Source: [Scytonema hofmanni] UTEX 2349
Lineage (GTDB): Bacteria > Cyanobacteriota > Cyanobacteriia > Cyanobacteriales > Nostocaceae
Assembly (NCBI RefSeq): GCF_000582685.1
Contig: NZ_KK073768.1
Coordinates: forward strand, 4,723,870-4,787,869
DNA length: 64,000 nucleotides
Reading direction: 5' to 3'
Each line of letters begins with the position of its first letter. The stretch's first letter is position 1. This document shows, piece by piece, positions 26,254 to 33,970 of this stretch. A model generated the notes under the pieces. That model was not told the origin of the DNA, made no database searches, and saw only the letters and a program-made list of their open reading frames with translations. The translations under genes and the position numbers were made by a program.

Positions 26254-26431
26254 TGATTAAAACGCGCTTACGGGATATTTGGGATAATGATATGACAAAA
26301 AGTGCCGCCCTTTGCGCGATCGCTCTGCGTCTTATATCGTAGACGCAGGGCAACTTGCAAGAATGGCATCCAATTTATTGCAAAATGCCGACGTTTTAGA
26401 GTGGGTTGGATTAAAGTATTTCCCTAAATAA
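26254..26431 (+). pseudogene. Possible frame-disrupted short gene between crtE and DUF212
   Basis: Two open segments in different frames abut here: MIKTRLRDIWDNDMTKSAAL (from 26254) and, after about 26330, IVDAGQLARMASNLLQNADV continuing LEWVGLKYFPK to a stop at 26431. Read together they look like one small protein broken by a frameshift. The family is not recognised. It could also be chance. Confidence 0.3.
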
Positions 26432-26470
26432 CAACCCCTGCTAATATTGACTAACAAAGCTTAAAATACC

Positions 26471-26926
26471 ATGCAGGACATAGGCGACATCTTAAACAAC
26501 CGGGTGCTGCTAGTTGCCCTTATTGCTTGTTTAATTGCCCAAACATTAAAGCTCATAATTGAACTAGTCAAAAATCGTAAAGTTAATGTTAGTGTTTTAG
26601 TCACCACTGGAGGAATGCCCAGCGCTCATTCCACTTTAGTTACAGCTTTAGCAACCGGTGTCGGGCAAACTCTGGGTTGGGCATCTCCAGAGTTTGCACT
26701 CGCTGTAGTTTTTGCCATCATCGTCATGTACGATGCAGCAGGTGTTCGTCAAGCTGCCGGTAAGCAAGCTCGTATTCTCAATCAAATGATTGACGAATTG
26801 TTTCGCGAACATCCAGAATTTAACGAAGACCGTCTCAAAGAATTACTAGGACACACACCTGTTCAGGTGATAGTCGGTTCAGCTTTGGGTATAACCATTT
26901 CTTGGTTAGCTAGGTTTGCTTATTAG
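26471..26926 (+). CDS. DUF212 / divergent PAP2 family membrane protein
   Basis: A 151-residue membrane protein with the phosphatase-like signature TTGGMPSAHSTLVTALA and a second motif in MYDAAGVRQAAGKQA...LKELLGHTPVQVIVG, typical of the acid phosphatase/vanadium-haloperoxidase-related DUF212 family found after crtE in cyanobacteria. Phosphatase activity on a lipid or isoprenoid diphosphate is a reasonable guess. Four hydrophobic segments are visible. Confidence 0.88.
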   Translation: MQDIGDILNNRVLLVALIACLIAQTLKLIIELVKNRKVNVSVLVTTGGMPSAHSTLVTALATGVGQTLGWASPEFALAVVFAIIVMYDAAGVRQAAGKQARILNQMIDELFREHPEFNEDRLKELLGHTPVQVIVGSALGITISWLARFAY

Positions 26927-27058
26927 TTAGTTATTAGTGGATAGTGGATAGTGGATAGTGGATAGCGGTTCTTTTTTACAACCAACAACTAACTACCAAC
27001 TACCAACTACCAACTACCAACCACTAACCACTAACAACCAACAACCAACAACCAACAA
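26927..27058. repeat. Tandem repeat tract between converging genes
   Basis: GTGGATA heptamers (26938-26966) followed by CAACTAC/CAACCAA units up to the stop of the minus-strand gene at 27059. Confidence 0.85.
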
Positions 27059-27703
27059 CTATAATCGCACAACTGAACGCAGTAGCAACACCTTTCGGCT
27101 GTCTACCAAATAGGTGGAAAAACCGCGTTCGTTCAGCTTTTGCAATGTGTTGTATGCTTCCTTTTGGTTAGTGGTGTAAACTGCTAGCAAGTAAGGGCGT
27201 TGTCCATAAGAAACAAAACCCACGTCACCTTCTACGATTTGTTGCAGTTGAGTAGCCACTTCTGGACGGTTGAAATAATCCACTAAGATGGCATAACCCA
27301 TTCCTAGTGATTGAGGATTATAGCTTGCTACTTGAGAACGAGGCTGCTGCGCGTTTGCCGGTCGAGTTGTAATGATAGCAGACAAGCCGACAATACCGTT
27401 GACATACTTTGCCCAACGATTGGCATCGTCAATCTTGTTAAACCCACCAATGCGAGTTACTGTTTCGTTGAGATACCTACAGGTAGTGGTTTTTATTTCA
27501 GTGGGCAAAGTGCGACGCAACTGAGTTTGATTATCTTGTGTGGGGCTGACTACCAATAAAAGATACTCACCCGCAGTTGGTGGTTGACAAACGGGAATGT
27601 TTTTTTGAGCGGTGACTGAGGTGATCTTCGCAGCAATCAAACTGGCGATCGCTAACACCACAGCACTTGATAAAGTCGTAAATCTACGCATCATTTGAGA
27701 CAT
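27059..27703 (-). CDS. Secreted SPOR-like hypothetical protein
   Basis: A 214-residue protein with a signal peptide (MRRFTTLSSAVVLAIASLIA...TAQ). The mature region has two similar segments (YLLLVVSPTQDNQTQ...GGFNKIDDANRWAKYVNG and GYAILVDYFNRPEVATQL...LLAVYTTNQKEAYNTLQKL), resembling SPOR-type repeats that bind cell-wall glycan. The function is unknown; it is periplasmic by inference. Confidence 0.7.
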   Translation of the reverse strand: MSQMMRRFTTLSSAVVLAIASLIAAKITSVTAQKNIPVCQPPTAGEYLLLVVSPTQDNQTQLRRTLPTEIKTTTCRYLNETVTRIGGFNKIDDANRWAKYVNGIVGLSAIITTRPANAQQPRSQVASYNPQSLGMGYAILVDYFNRPEVATQLQQIVEGDVGFVSYGQRPYLLAVYTTNQKEAYNTLQKLNERGFSTYLVDSRKVLLLRSVVRL

Positions 27704-27833
27704 AATTAATTTTTCTAAATTTTTTCAAAACATTTCCTCAAAATATGTTTTATTCCTTTTTTGGGGCAAGTATCAAACCTGCCCCTATGTAGGCATTAGA
27801 GGGGGAGCGATCGCAACTGCGGGCTAAATTATA

Positions 27834-28169
27834 TCAGGAAACGTTGGCAAATGATGCCACAGCTTCAGGAATCGTCTCAGAAGGTGACTGAAATTCCCCT
27901 GTAATCACATACTCCAATCGCAGTTTTAACCAGGTAATAAATTGGGAATTTGTCGAAATAATTGCTGCGGCTGGTTGGGGACACTTTGCCTTGATTTCAG
28001 CCATTTCCGGTGCTTCTAGAAAAGCTGGTTGCTCAACTAACCAAAAATCAATTTCTTGTTCTTGTTCGTGGTAGTAGCGAGTGCGTTCTTTGAGAACTTC
28101 GGCGATTGGTTCTTCTTGTACGAGAAAGCGTTCACTTGCCAAAACGTAATAATATGTTTGCATGTTCAT
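27834..28169 (-). CDS. ycf54: Ycf54 (DUF2488), Mg-protoporphyrin ester cyclase subunit
   Basis: Accessory subunit of the aerobic Mg-protoporphyrin IX monomethyl ester cyclase in chlorophyll synthesis. The sequence YYYVLASERFLVQEEPIAEV, EIDFWLVEQPAFLEAPEMAE and FITWLKLRLEYV is characteristic of the family. The frame is open from 28214, but MNMQTYYYV at 28169 matches the usual start, giving 111 residues. A single gene with no co-directional partner close by. Confidence 0.92.
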   Translation of the reverse strand: MNMQTYYYVLASERFLVQEEPIAEVLKERTRYYHEQEQEIDFWLVEQPAFLEAPEMAEIKAKCPQPAAAIISTNSQFITWLKLRLEYVITGEFQSPSETIPEAVASFANVS

Positions 28170-28253
28170 TATGAGCGTTGCTAATGAATAATCATAAGGG
28201 TACAGGTCAACCACTGTACCCCTATCTATTAATTAAACTTAAATTAAGTAAGT

Positions 28254-28346
28254 CAGGACTTACGCAAAAATTCTCTCAAACTCTTATTCCTCTGTTTCCT
28301 CTGCGCTCTCTGCGGTTCGTTTTTTGGTCTTTTTGCGTAAGTCCTA
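28254..28346. mobile_element. MITE family B, copy 1 (93 bp)
   Basis: The ends CAGGACTTACGCAAAAA and TTTTTGCGTAAGTCCTA are inverted over 16 bp. The exact 5-bp direct repeat TAAGT flanks the element at 28249-28253 and 28347-28351. The interior is CTCTGCG-rich and non-coding. It is nearly identical to the copy at 49577-49669. Confidence 0.87.
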
Positions 28347-28357
28347 TAAGTAAACGA

Positions 28358-28467
28358 AATTAAACCTCAAATATTCTCCCCTCTTCGTAGTGAGCGTTTT
28401 ACGGCTCATCGAGTCGGGATTTTAACGGCTAAAGCCTTTACTACGTTAAAGAGCCTTTATTTATGCC
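28358..28467. repeat. Dispersed TCTTCGTAGTGAGCG repeat, copy 1
   Basis: Resembles 37331-37461: both start AATTAAA...AATATTCTCC, contain CTCTTCGTARTGAGCG and end TTACTACGTTAARGAGC then TTTATTTATGCC. It covers the 3' end of the SnoaL-like gene. Confidence 0.75.
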
Positions 28468-29235
28468 CATGCTCGTTCTGAAGGGACAACGACTCCCTTG
28501 GGGTTCATTAATCGCACTTTTTCCTTTCCAGTTCCAAAGTCGCTTGATGATACCCAAAAATGTTGGTTTATCTTGCCCGGTAGCCGTATTTCCACCTGCT
28601 GTCAGCTTATCTAAAAACAAGGTGTTATCGAAATAGTGTTCCAAGGAAATTATCTTCAAATCATCCGTGACGCGGGCAATACTCATACCGATAATTTCCA
28701 CCGTTTCCCCAGTAGGTGTAAAATCTTTGTATTGACCCTTAAAATGTCCCCAATGCCGCCATTTAAATGTGACGTTTGGTGGTCCAGAAAAAACTTCTAG
28801 TACTTCCCAAGGAAATCCTTGAGGAAATGTTGTGTGGAATATTTTGCCAGACGATTCAAAGTCTTCTTCAGAAGCTTTATAATGTTCTGAATCAGCCATA
28901 AATAAATTGTAAGTACCAGCAACTCCTAATTCTGCTGCTGTGTATTCTACTCCACCATTAGTACTGACGCGAAACTTCTCATTCACAACCGACAACCATT
29001 GTTGAGGGTTGCTTTTGAATGATACCTCCATTTCAAAAGTTCTCACCAAGTTCTGCACGATCGCTTCTAATGAACCCTCAGGGTGATTGCATATACTTTC
29101 TTTCGCGAGATTCTCCTTTGACCGAGTATAATCTGGTGGTGTTTGGTAACGCCACTCTGCATCAGTGCTTTGTGCAATTACTTTATCTCTGCCTTGTACC
29201 CAAAGCGGAAGGCTGTTAGATTGTGTTGCGCTCAT
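28441..29235 (-). CDS. SnoaL/NTF2-like protein resembling plant pathogen-related proteins
   Basis: About 264 residues. The segment LWVQGRDKVIAQSTDAEWRY...PEGSLEAIVQNLVRTFEMEV and later WRHWGHFKGQYKDFTPTGE and EHYFDNTLFLDKL fits the SnoaL-like fold of pathogen-related proteins. Role unknown, possibly binding or isomerising a small hydrophobic ligand. The frame is open from 29421, but that part overlaps pdxJ, so the ATG at 29235 (MSATQSNSLP) is chosen. The last residues (MGINKGSLT) are encoded by a dispersed repeat. Confidence 0.75.
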   Translation of the reverse strand: MSATQSNSLPLWVQGRDKVIAQSTDAEWRYQTPPDYTRSKENLAKESICNHPEGSLEAIVQNLVRTFEMEVSFKSNPQQWLSVVNEKFRVSTNGGVEYTAAELGVAGTYNLFMADSEHYKASEEDFESSGKIFHTTFPQGFPWEVLEVFSGPPNVTFKWRHWGHFKGQYKDFTPTGETVEIIGMSIARVTDDLKIISLEHYFDNTLFLDKLTAGGNTATGQDKPTFLGIIKRLWNWKGKSAINEPQGSRCPFRTSMGINKGSLT

Positions 29236-29303
29236 AAAAGTCTTAGTTTGTTGATTTGACTCTTTGTGTGGATTTCGCAGCAACATCCCCTCTAATGTCG
29301 TCT

Positions 29304-30026
29304 TTACAAATTCCCTCGCATGGCTTGTTTCATCTCGCGGACTGCTCTTTCTATACCAACTAAAGCTGCCCGACTGATGATAGTATGACCAATATTCAAC
29401 TCTTCCATGCCTGGAAGACAAGCCACAGGATAAACATTCCAGTAAGTGAGTCCATGACCTGCATTGACGCGCAATCCTGAAGCGATCGCTTGCTCACAAC
29501 CCGACGCTAACAAAGCTAATTCTTGCTTGCGACTTGTTTCATCTTTAGCTTCAGCATACTGCCCGGTGTGCAGTTCAATAAATTTTGCTTGCACCTTGAC
29601 AGAAGCTTCAATTTGTGCACGCTCGGCATCAATAAAGAGACTAACTGGGATAGCAGCGCTTTGCAACTTATCAACTATCTCACCTATTCTAGCAATTTGA
29701 CCGACGATATCAAGACCGCCTTCGGTAGTGACTTCCTGGCGTTTTTCGGGTACTAAAGTTACATAATCGGGTTTGATATCGAGAGCGATCGCTAACATTT
29801 CTTCAGTAGCTGCCATTTCTAGATTTAAATGCGATCGCACAGTTTGTCGCAAAAGACGCACATCCCTATCTTGAATATGTCGCCTATCTTCCCGCAAGTG
29901 TACAGTAATACCATCAGCACCAGCTAATTCTGCCAGCACCGCAGCTGCTACCGGATCTGGTTCCACCGTTTGCCGTGCTTGCCGAATAGTAGCAATGTGG
30001 TCAATATTTACGCCGAGTGTAAGCAC
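29304..30026 (-). CDS. pdxJ: Pyridoxine 5'-phosphate synthase
   Basis: Condenses 1-deoxyxylulose 5-phosphate with 3-amino-2-oxopropyl phosphate to pyridoxine phosphate. The TIM-barrel protein shows LGVNIDHIATIRQAR, HLREDRRHIQDRDV, the catalytic Glu in LNLEMAAT, LVPEKRQEVTTEGG and NAGHGLTYWNV. GTG at 30026 gives the usual LTLGVNIDH start; the ATG at 30047 is an alternative. A diverged copy of its first 20 codons is found at the start of the beta-helix gene at 32574-32518. Confidence 0.95.
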   Translation of the reverse strand: MLTLGVNIDHIATIRQARQTVEPDPVAAAVLAELAGADGITVHLREDRRHIQDRDVRLLRQTVRSHLNLEMAATEEMLAIALDIKPDYVTLVPEKRQEVTTEGGLDIVGQIARIGEIVDKLQSAAIPVSLFIDAERAQIEASVKVQAKFIELHTGQYAEAKDETSRKQELALLASGCEQAIASGLRVNAGHGLTYWNVYPVACLPGMEELNIGHTIISRAALVGIERAVREMKQAMRGNL

Positions 30027-30132
30027 CCTAATTACTCCCCTTTGCATCCTCAGGACTTGATTTTACCCCAAATGTTGATTGCAAAGCGAGTTATGCCATG
30101 TCCGTTTAATTAATAAAAACCTACCTACCGCC

Positions 30133-30161
30133 GTAGAGACGTTCCGGCGGAACGTCTTTAC
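30133..30161. repeat. GTAGAGACGTTCCG hairpin
   Basis: Palindrome GTAGAGACGTTCC..GGAACGTCTTTAC, the same family as 251-277, 58178-58202 and 58275-58300. Confidence 0.75.
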
Positions 30162-30261
30162 ATTGTAAATAATTTACCAGAGATGATATTATCCGTCAAA
30201 GTGGATCTAGTGACAAGTGTAAAAATCGAAATAGATATACAAAGTTGTAGAGGATGAATAG

Positions 30262-30471
30262 ATGAAACGGCAAGTAATTATTTATCCAGGAGAAGATGGT
30301 TTTTGGGTAGCTGAATGTCCTAGTTTACCTGCTTGTATCAGCCAAGGAAAGACGAAGCAAGAAGTTATTGCCAACATTAAAGAAGCCATTGAATTATACA
30401 TTGAAATCTTAAAAGAAGAAGGTCGCCCGATTCCAGAAGATCGCTTAGAAACAGTTTTAGTCGATGTATGA
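30262..30471 (+). CDS. hicB: HicB-like antitoxin
   Basis: A 69-residue HicB/UPF0150 protein: QVIIYPGEDGFWVAECPSLP, CISQGKTKQEVIANIKEAIE. It is the partial RNase H-like fold without a C-terminal DNA-binding domain. It overlaps the toxin gene by 4 nt (ATGA), so translation is coupled. The antitoxin gene comes first, the reverse of the canonical hicA-hicB order, as seen in many cyanobacteria. Confidence 0.9.
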   Translation: MKRQVIIYPGEDGFWVAECPSLPACISQGKTKQEVIANIKEAIELYIEILKEEGRPIPEDRLETVLVDV

Positions 30472-30689
30472 GCAAGTTGCTAATAATTTCTGGTCAGGAT
30501 TGCATCAAAGCATTAATAAAAGCTGGTTTCTGCGACTTGCGACAACGTGGAAGCCACATTATTTTACGTCGGGATGAACCATTTGCTGAAGTTGTTGTAC
30601 CAAATCATCAAGAATTGGACAAAGGAACATTACGGGCAATTATTCGACAGATTGGGTTAAGTGTAGATGAGTTTATCGAATTGCTGTGA
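30468..30689 (+). CDS. hicA: HicA-like mRNA interferase toxin
   Basis: A 73-residue double-stranded-RNA-binding-like protein with the catalytic His in RQRGSHIILRR (H30) and the family segment VVVPNHQELDKGTLRAIIRQ. It cleaves mRNA when freed from HicB. The gene starts inside the hicB stop (ATGA). Both genes look intact. Confidence 0.9.
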   Translation: MSKLLIISGQDCIKALIKAGFCDLRQRGSHIILRRDEPFAEVVVPNHQELDKGTLRAIIRQIGLSVDEFIELL

Positions 30690-30758
30690 TTGAAGGAATA
30701 TTTTCTAATTTATGATTTGCAAAGAGCATATTCAAAGGTGAATCAACATTTTGCAAAA

Positions 30759-30840
30759 GCCCTCAGGGTATAAGCCTGGGGCTAAATAAACAAAGCCTGC
30801 CTTTGCAGGCTATAAGTATTCTAGCCTGCAAAGGCAGGCT
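30759..30840. repeat. Nested-hairpin repeat (GGGGCTA...ACAAA family)
   Basis: GCCCTCAGGGTATAAGCCTG then GGGGCTAAATAAACAAAG, then AGCCTGCCTTTGCAGGCT followed by TAGCCTGCAAAGGCAGGCT. Family of 10535-10590 and 45582-45634. It may terminate hicBA. Confidence 0.7.
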
Positions 30841-30891
30841 TTGTCCGTATAGCGATACCCTTCTAGGGTATTGCGGCTTTCATTGGGATGC

Positions 30892-32601
30892 TTATGTTCC
30901 ACATTGCTTAATTGCAAAGCCAACATTGTTTTCTACCTTAATTCCACAAGAAGAAGATAAATCACCATTATTACTGCGATTTCCTTCAATCAAATTATCA
31001 GAACCACCCTTACTCGCTCTAGCTAAAATTCCATTACTTAACGTGTTATTTTCTATCTTGACATTATCCATTCTATTTTTGCTTCCATTCGTATCAGCAT
31101 CAACATAAATAGCTGGAGTATTGGTAATATTAGTTAAGATTTTGTTTCCCGCAATCAACACATTCTTGACTTGGGGAACTTTGTAAATACCGATATAGGA
31201 ATTACCCGTATTATTGCTAATTTTTACGCCATTAACGCTAGTTCCTCCACAACATTCTTGAATCAGAATACCTTCTCCATCAATACTTTCATAGTTACCA
31301 CCCGATATTTTATGACGGTAAACTTCATAATCATTGCCGTCAATGGTGACATTCCAACCAGACCAATCAATCGCACGATTTTCAAAAGTAGCAGCATTTT
31401 GAGGTTGTTTTGTCCCAGTGGGATCTACCCAAACTTGCTTATTTTTTTCATCTTTGATTTGATTATTTCTAATTATCAAACCATCTCCAGTTGCATGAAT
31501 AGCAACTCGCATAGTGTGATAAACCCAATTGTCCTGAATTACTAAACCTTTGCGAAAGAAGTTCGCAAAGCGATTTGGATCGTTAGGTAATTCTTTAGGT
31601 GAACTGAAGCGATTTAGGGAAATGCCGTAATGGTCTGTATAGTTAAACTTAGCTTTTTCACCTTCTGGATATGTAACTGTTGAATTTCCCCGGAGTTGTT
31701 TGATTATATAATTTGGTTGGTTAAAATTATCAGTTACCGCATCATTAAGCCGATTGTTACTAATTAAAACATTAGCAAAAGCTTGAATTTGTATATTAGC
31801 GGCAAACATGTGAGAAAATCGCTGCCAAGGATTCTGAAATGATTCGGGAACGCGAGGTTCTGGAGTAGCTACGTTATTACTTCTAACTCCAAAGATGATA
31901 ATATTTTGGTTAGTATTTTTATCAGAATATTCGGGTGACGAAAAATCAATTGCGGCTCGATTAATATCTACATTAACTACACCGATATTGGTATCTTTAT
32001 TTAAGTTGGTTGTGAGGATTTTTTTAAAAGCTGTATTATTCGCTGTACCGCTACCATAAAAGCTCGGTTTATACTGCGGAAAAACTAACTTTGTAGATGG
32101 ATTATATGAACTAGATTTAGCATCATTTTGTGTCGGTGTATCTCCACGGATAACCACACCATCTTTTAAATAAATGTTATCTGCAAAGTTGTAAGTTCCA
32201 CTAGGGAAATAGACAACACCACCACCGTTAGCAGATGCAGCATCGCGTGCAGCATTAAAGCTAGCATCTATGCTGGAAGCTGGAAAATCTTTAATGTTAT
32301 AAACGCAATTCCATTTAATATTGTTAGTCCAAGGAAAAGCATTATCTTTATACTTTGCCGCAATGGGATTGTCTTGAGGTGCATTGGTAGGACTGCCACA
32401 TTTTGACGATTGAGTGATGGTTTGAGAATTAACAGTTTGATTAGGGAAAATTTGAGAATTACAGCTATTGATAAAAATGATGATTGCAGCAGTTAATATA
32501 AATTGGCAAAATATTTGTAATTTTTGCCGTGCTTGTCGGATGATGGCGATGTAGTTAAAGTTTATGTTGAGTTTCGGCAACCTTAGTTTTTCCTTATACA
32601 A
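30892..32601 (-). CDS. Secreted right-handed beta-helix (pectate-lyase-like) lipoprotein
   Basis: 569 residues. A signal segment with lipobox IFINSC (about residues 42-47) is followed by a pectate_lyase_3-type opening (AARDAASANGGGVVYFPSGTY, FADNIYLKDGVVIRGDTP) and repeated beta-helix turns (LVIQDNWVYH, LIIRNNQIKD, VKISNNTGNSY, VLIAGNKIL, VKIENNTLS). It probably binds or cleaves polysaccharide at the cell surface. The first codon is TTG at 32601. Residues 10-28 (LNINFNYIAIIRQARQ) resemble the start of PdxJ in protein and DNA, an apparent duplication fused upstream of the signal. It follows the CHAT-CVNH gene by 49 bp and may be co-transcribed. Confidence 0.78.
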   Translation of the reverse strand: MYKEKLRLPKLNINFNYIAIIRQARQKLQIFCQFILTAAIIIFINSCNSQIFPNQTVNSQTITQSSKCGSPTNAPQDNPIAAKYKDNAFPWTNNIKWNCVYNIKDFPASSIDASFNAARDAASANGGGVVYFPSGTYNFADNIYLKDGVVIRGDTPTQNDAKSSSYNPSTKLVFPQYKPSFYGSGTANNTAFKKILTTNLNKDTNIGVVNVDINRAAIDFSSPEYSDKNTNQNIIIFGVRSNNVATPEPRVPESFQNPWQRFSHMFAANIQIQAFANVLISNNRLNDAVTDNFNQPNYIIKQLRGNSTVTYPEGEKAKFNYTDHYGISLNRFSSPKELPNDPNRFANFFRKGLVIQDNWVYHTMRVAIHATGDGLIIRNNQIKDEKNKQVWVDPTGTKQPQNAATFENRAIDWSGWNVTIDGNDYEVYRHKISGGNYESIDGEGILIQECCGGTSVNGVKISNNTGNSYIGIYKVPQVKNVLIAGNKILTNITNTPAIYVDADTNGSKNRMDNVKIENNTLSNGILARASKGGSDNLIEGNRSNNGDLSSSCGIKVENNVGFAIKQCGT

Positions 32602-32650
32602 AGTTTCCAGAACTTAAATTTACCGGAAATGCTGGTTGTGGAGTGAGAAC

Positions 32651-33625
32651 CTAATAACTTAAATTTCCATCTTGATTTGAAATTCCTCTAATTTTAATAC
32701 TTGATACAATTGGGCTGAATGAGCCATCAATTTTACGACAAATTGCTGATAGCTTATCTCCACTGATAGAAATGTCTTTACAAGTATGTTGGTAAGTACT
32801 TTCACTAAAAGGGTTGCTATTATATTTTAACTCACCATCATTATTTTCGATTCCCAAAATCCGAATTGATGTTGGGTTGTATGAGCCATTGATTTTACGA
32901 CAAGTTGCTAATAGCTTATCTCCCTCAATAGAAATGTTTTGACATGTTAATTGGTAAGTACTACTATCTATAGATAATCGAGATTCCTCTACAGGGTTAA
33001 CGATCGCTTGTTCCTCAACCTTACCCAAATGCGGCTTCTTTTTCATAATTGGGATAGAGTCACCAGAAACCCCAGCAAACTGAATCGCATTGCAAGCAAT
33101 GTTAAAAGCAAACTCTATGCGCGAATAAGTATCGTATCGTGGATCGTAAGCTACTAAAGCATCGTAAAAGCCAACGGCAAATTCCAACGCGGCTTTATCG
33201 CCGATCGCAGCATTCATGCCAATGACATAATCAATATGTTGAGCGATCGCCAAAGCTTGTTCTTCACTATAACAAGCATTCAATACCACACACTCTACTT
33301 GCTTGGCGAACTGCCCGAAAAGCCCAGCGAGTGCTTCTCCTGTAACTAACTTTTCTTTGCCGGTTTCATCCTCAAATGATAATCCTGTACTTCCCGCACC
33401 ATGTCCCGAAAAATGGATGATGTTTGGTCTAAAATCTAACACCGCACGACGCACATCCCTTGGACGTACCGCCCATTCTTGTTGCAAAATAAATTTATCA
33501 CGTTGTTGCGAAAGCCGCAAACCTTCTTTAATGTCGCGCACTTCCTCATCCAAACGCAAACGTGATGTCTGTTTCGGATTCGCTGCCAGAATTAAGATTT
33601 TCTTCGCCGGAGTCTCGCTATTCAT
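32651..33625 (-). CDS. CHAT caspase-like protease fused to a cyanovirin-N lectin domain
   Basis: 324 residues in two parts. Residues 1-195 form a CHAT (caspase HetF-associated) peptidase: ILILAANPKQTSRLRLDEEV, catalytic H75 in IHFSGHGAG and C118 in VVLNACYS. Residues 222-324 form a complete CVNH domain with two internal repeats: TCQNISIEGDKLLATCRKING (C228, C242) and TCKDISISGDKLSAICRKIDG (C282, C296), each ending in an N-x-DG-L-Y strand. Cysteine spacing and length match cyanovirin-N, which binds mannose-rich glycans through paired disulfide-held sites. There is no signal peptide or TM helix. An activation role for ligand binding is inferred. The beta-helix lipoprotein gene follows by 49 bp. 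Confidence 0.88.
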   Translation of the reverse strand: MNSETPAKKILILAANPKQTSRLRLDEEVRDIKEGLRLSQQRDKFILQQEWAVRPRDVRRAVLDFRPNIIHFSGHGAGSTGLSFEDETGKEKLVTGEALAGLFGQFAKQVECVVLNACYSEEQALAIAQHIDYVIGMNAAIGDKAALEFAVGFYDALVAYDPRYDTYSRIEFAFNIACNAIQFAGVSGDSIPIMKKKPHLGKVEEQAIVNPVEESRLSIDSSTYQLTCQNISIEGDKLLATCRKINGSYNPTSIRILGIENNDGELKYNSNPFSESTYQHTCKDISISGDKLSAICRKIDGSFSPIVSSIKIRGISNQDGNLSY

Positions 33626-33970
33626 TTTCTCGCGCCCGTAGAATCTCTGTTTTAATTATGCAGTAACTACAAACAGCATTTAAATTTTCCGGAAACTATG
33701 TTAATCAATTTTTCCGGCTAACTCAAAGCACCAGTATAAAAACGCAAAGTAAAGCAGCCGCATTTAGTACAATATTGCATAAATTAATGACGAAAATTTA
33801 TCACAAAAACTCTGCGTCACTCTGCGCTTCCCTCCGCGTTCCTTTGCGTTAAAAAACGCGCTCGTTCTTATGCGCTCGCCGCACTTAGTAACCAGATAAA
33901 ATACTTTCAGCAAGCCCTGTCCAGATTATGATAGAAATTTCAGGCTTGATAGGAAAGGCGATAATCCCTC
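33626..33970. repeat. Intergenic region with 92-bp dispersed repeat (33767-33858)
   Basis: GTACAATATTGCATAAATTA, then GACGAAAATTTATCAC, then CTCTGCG-rich sequence and GCGTTAAAAAACG. It matches 56415-56506 over the same 92 bp and, inverted, 21719-21787. No gene. Confidence 0.75.

Noticed and set aside
29236..29421. Longer start of the SnoaL-like protein
   Set aside because: It overlaps pdxJ coding sequence and has no family similarity; ATG at 29235 fits.
31171..31545. Antisense reading frame inside the beta-helix gene
   Set aside because: A shadow of the Asn-rich coding strand, without start signals.
32651..33625. CHAT protease as part of a gasdermin or type III-E CRISPR (Craspase) system
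   Set aside because: No gasdermin-like, TPR-CHAT or cas gene lies nearby; the neighbours are a beta-helix protein and Uma2.
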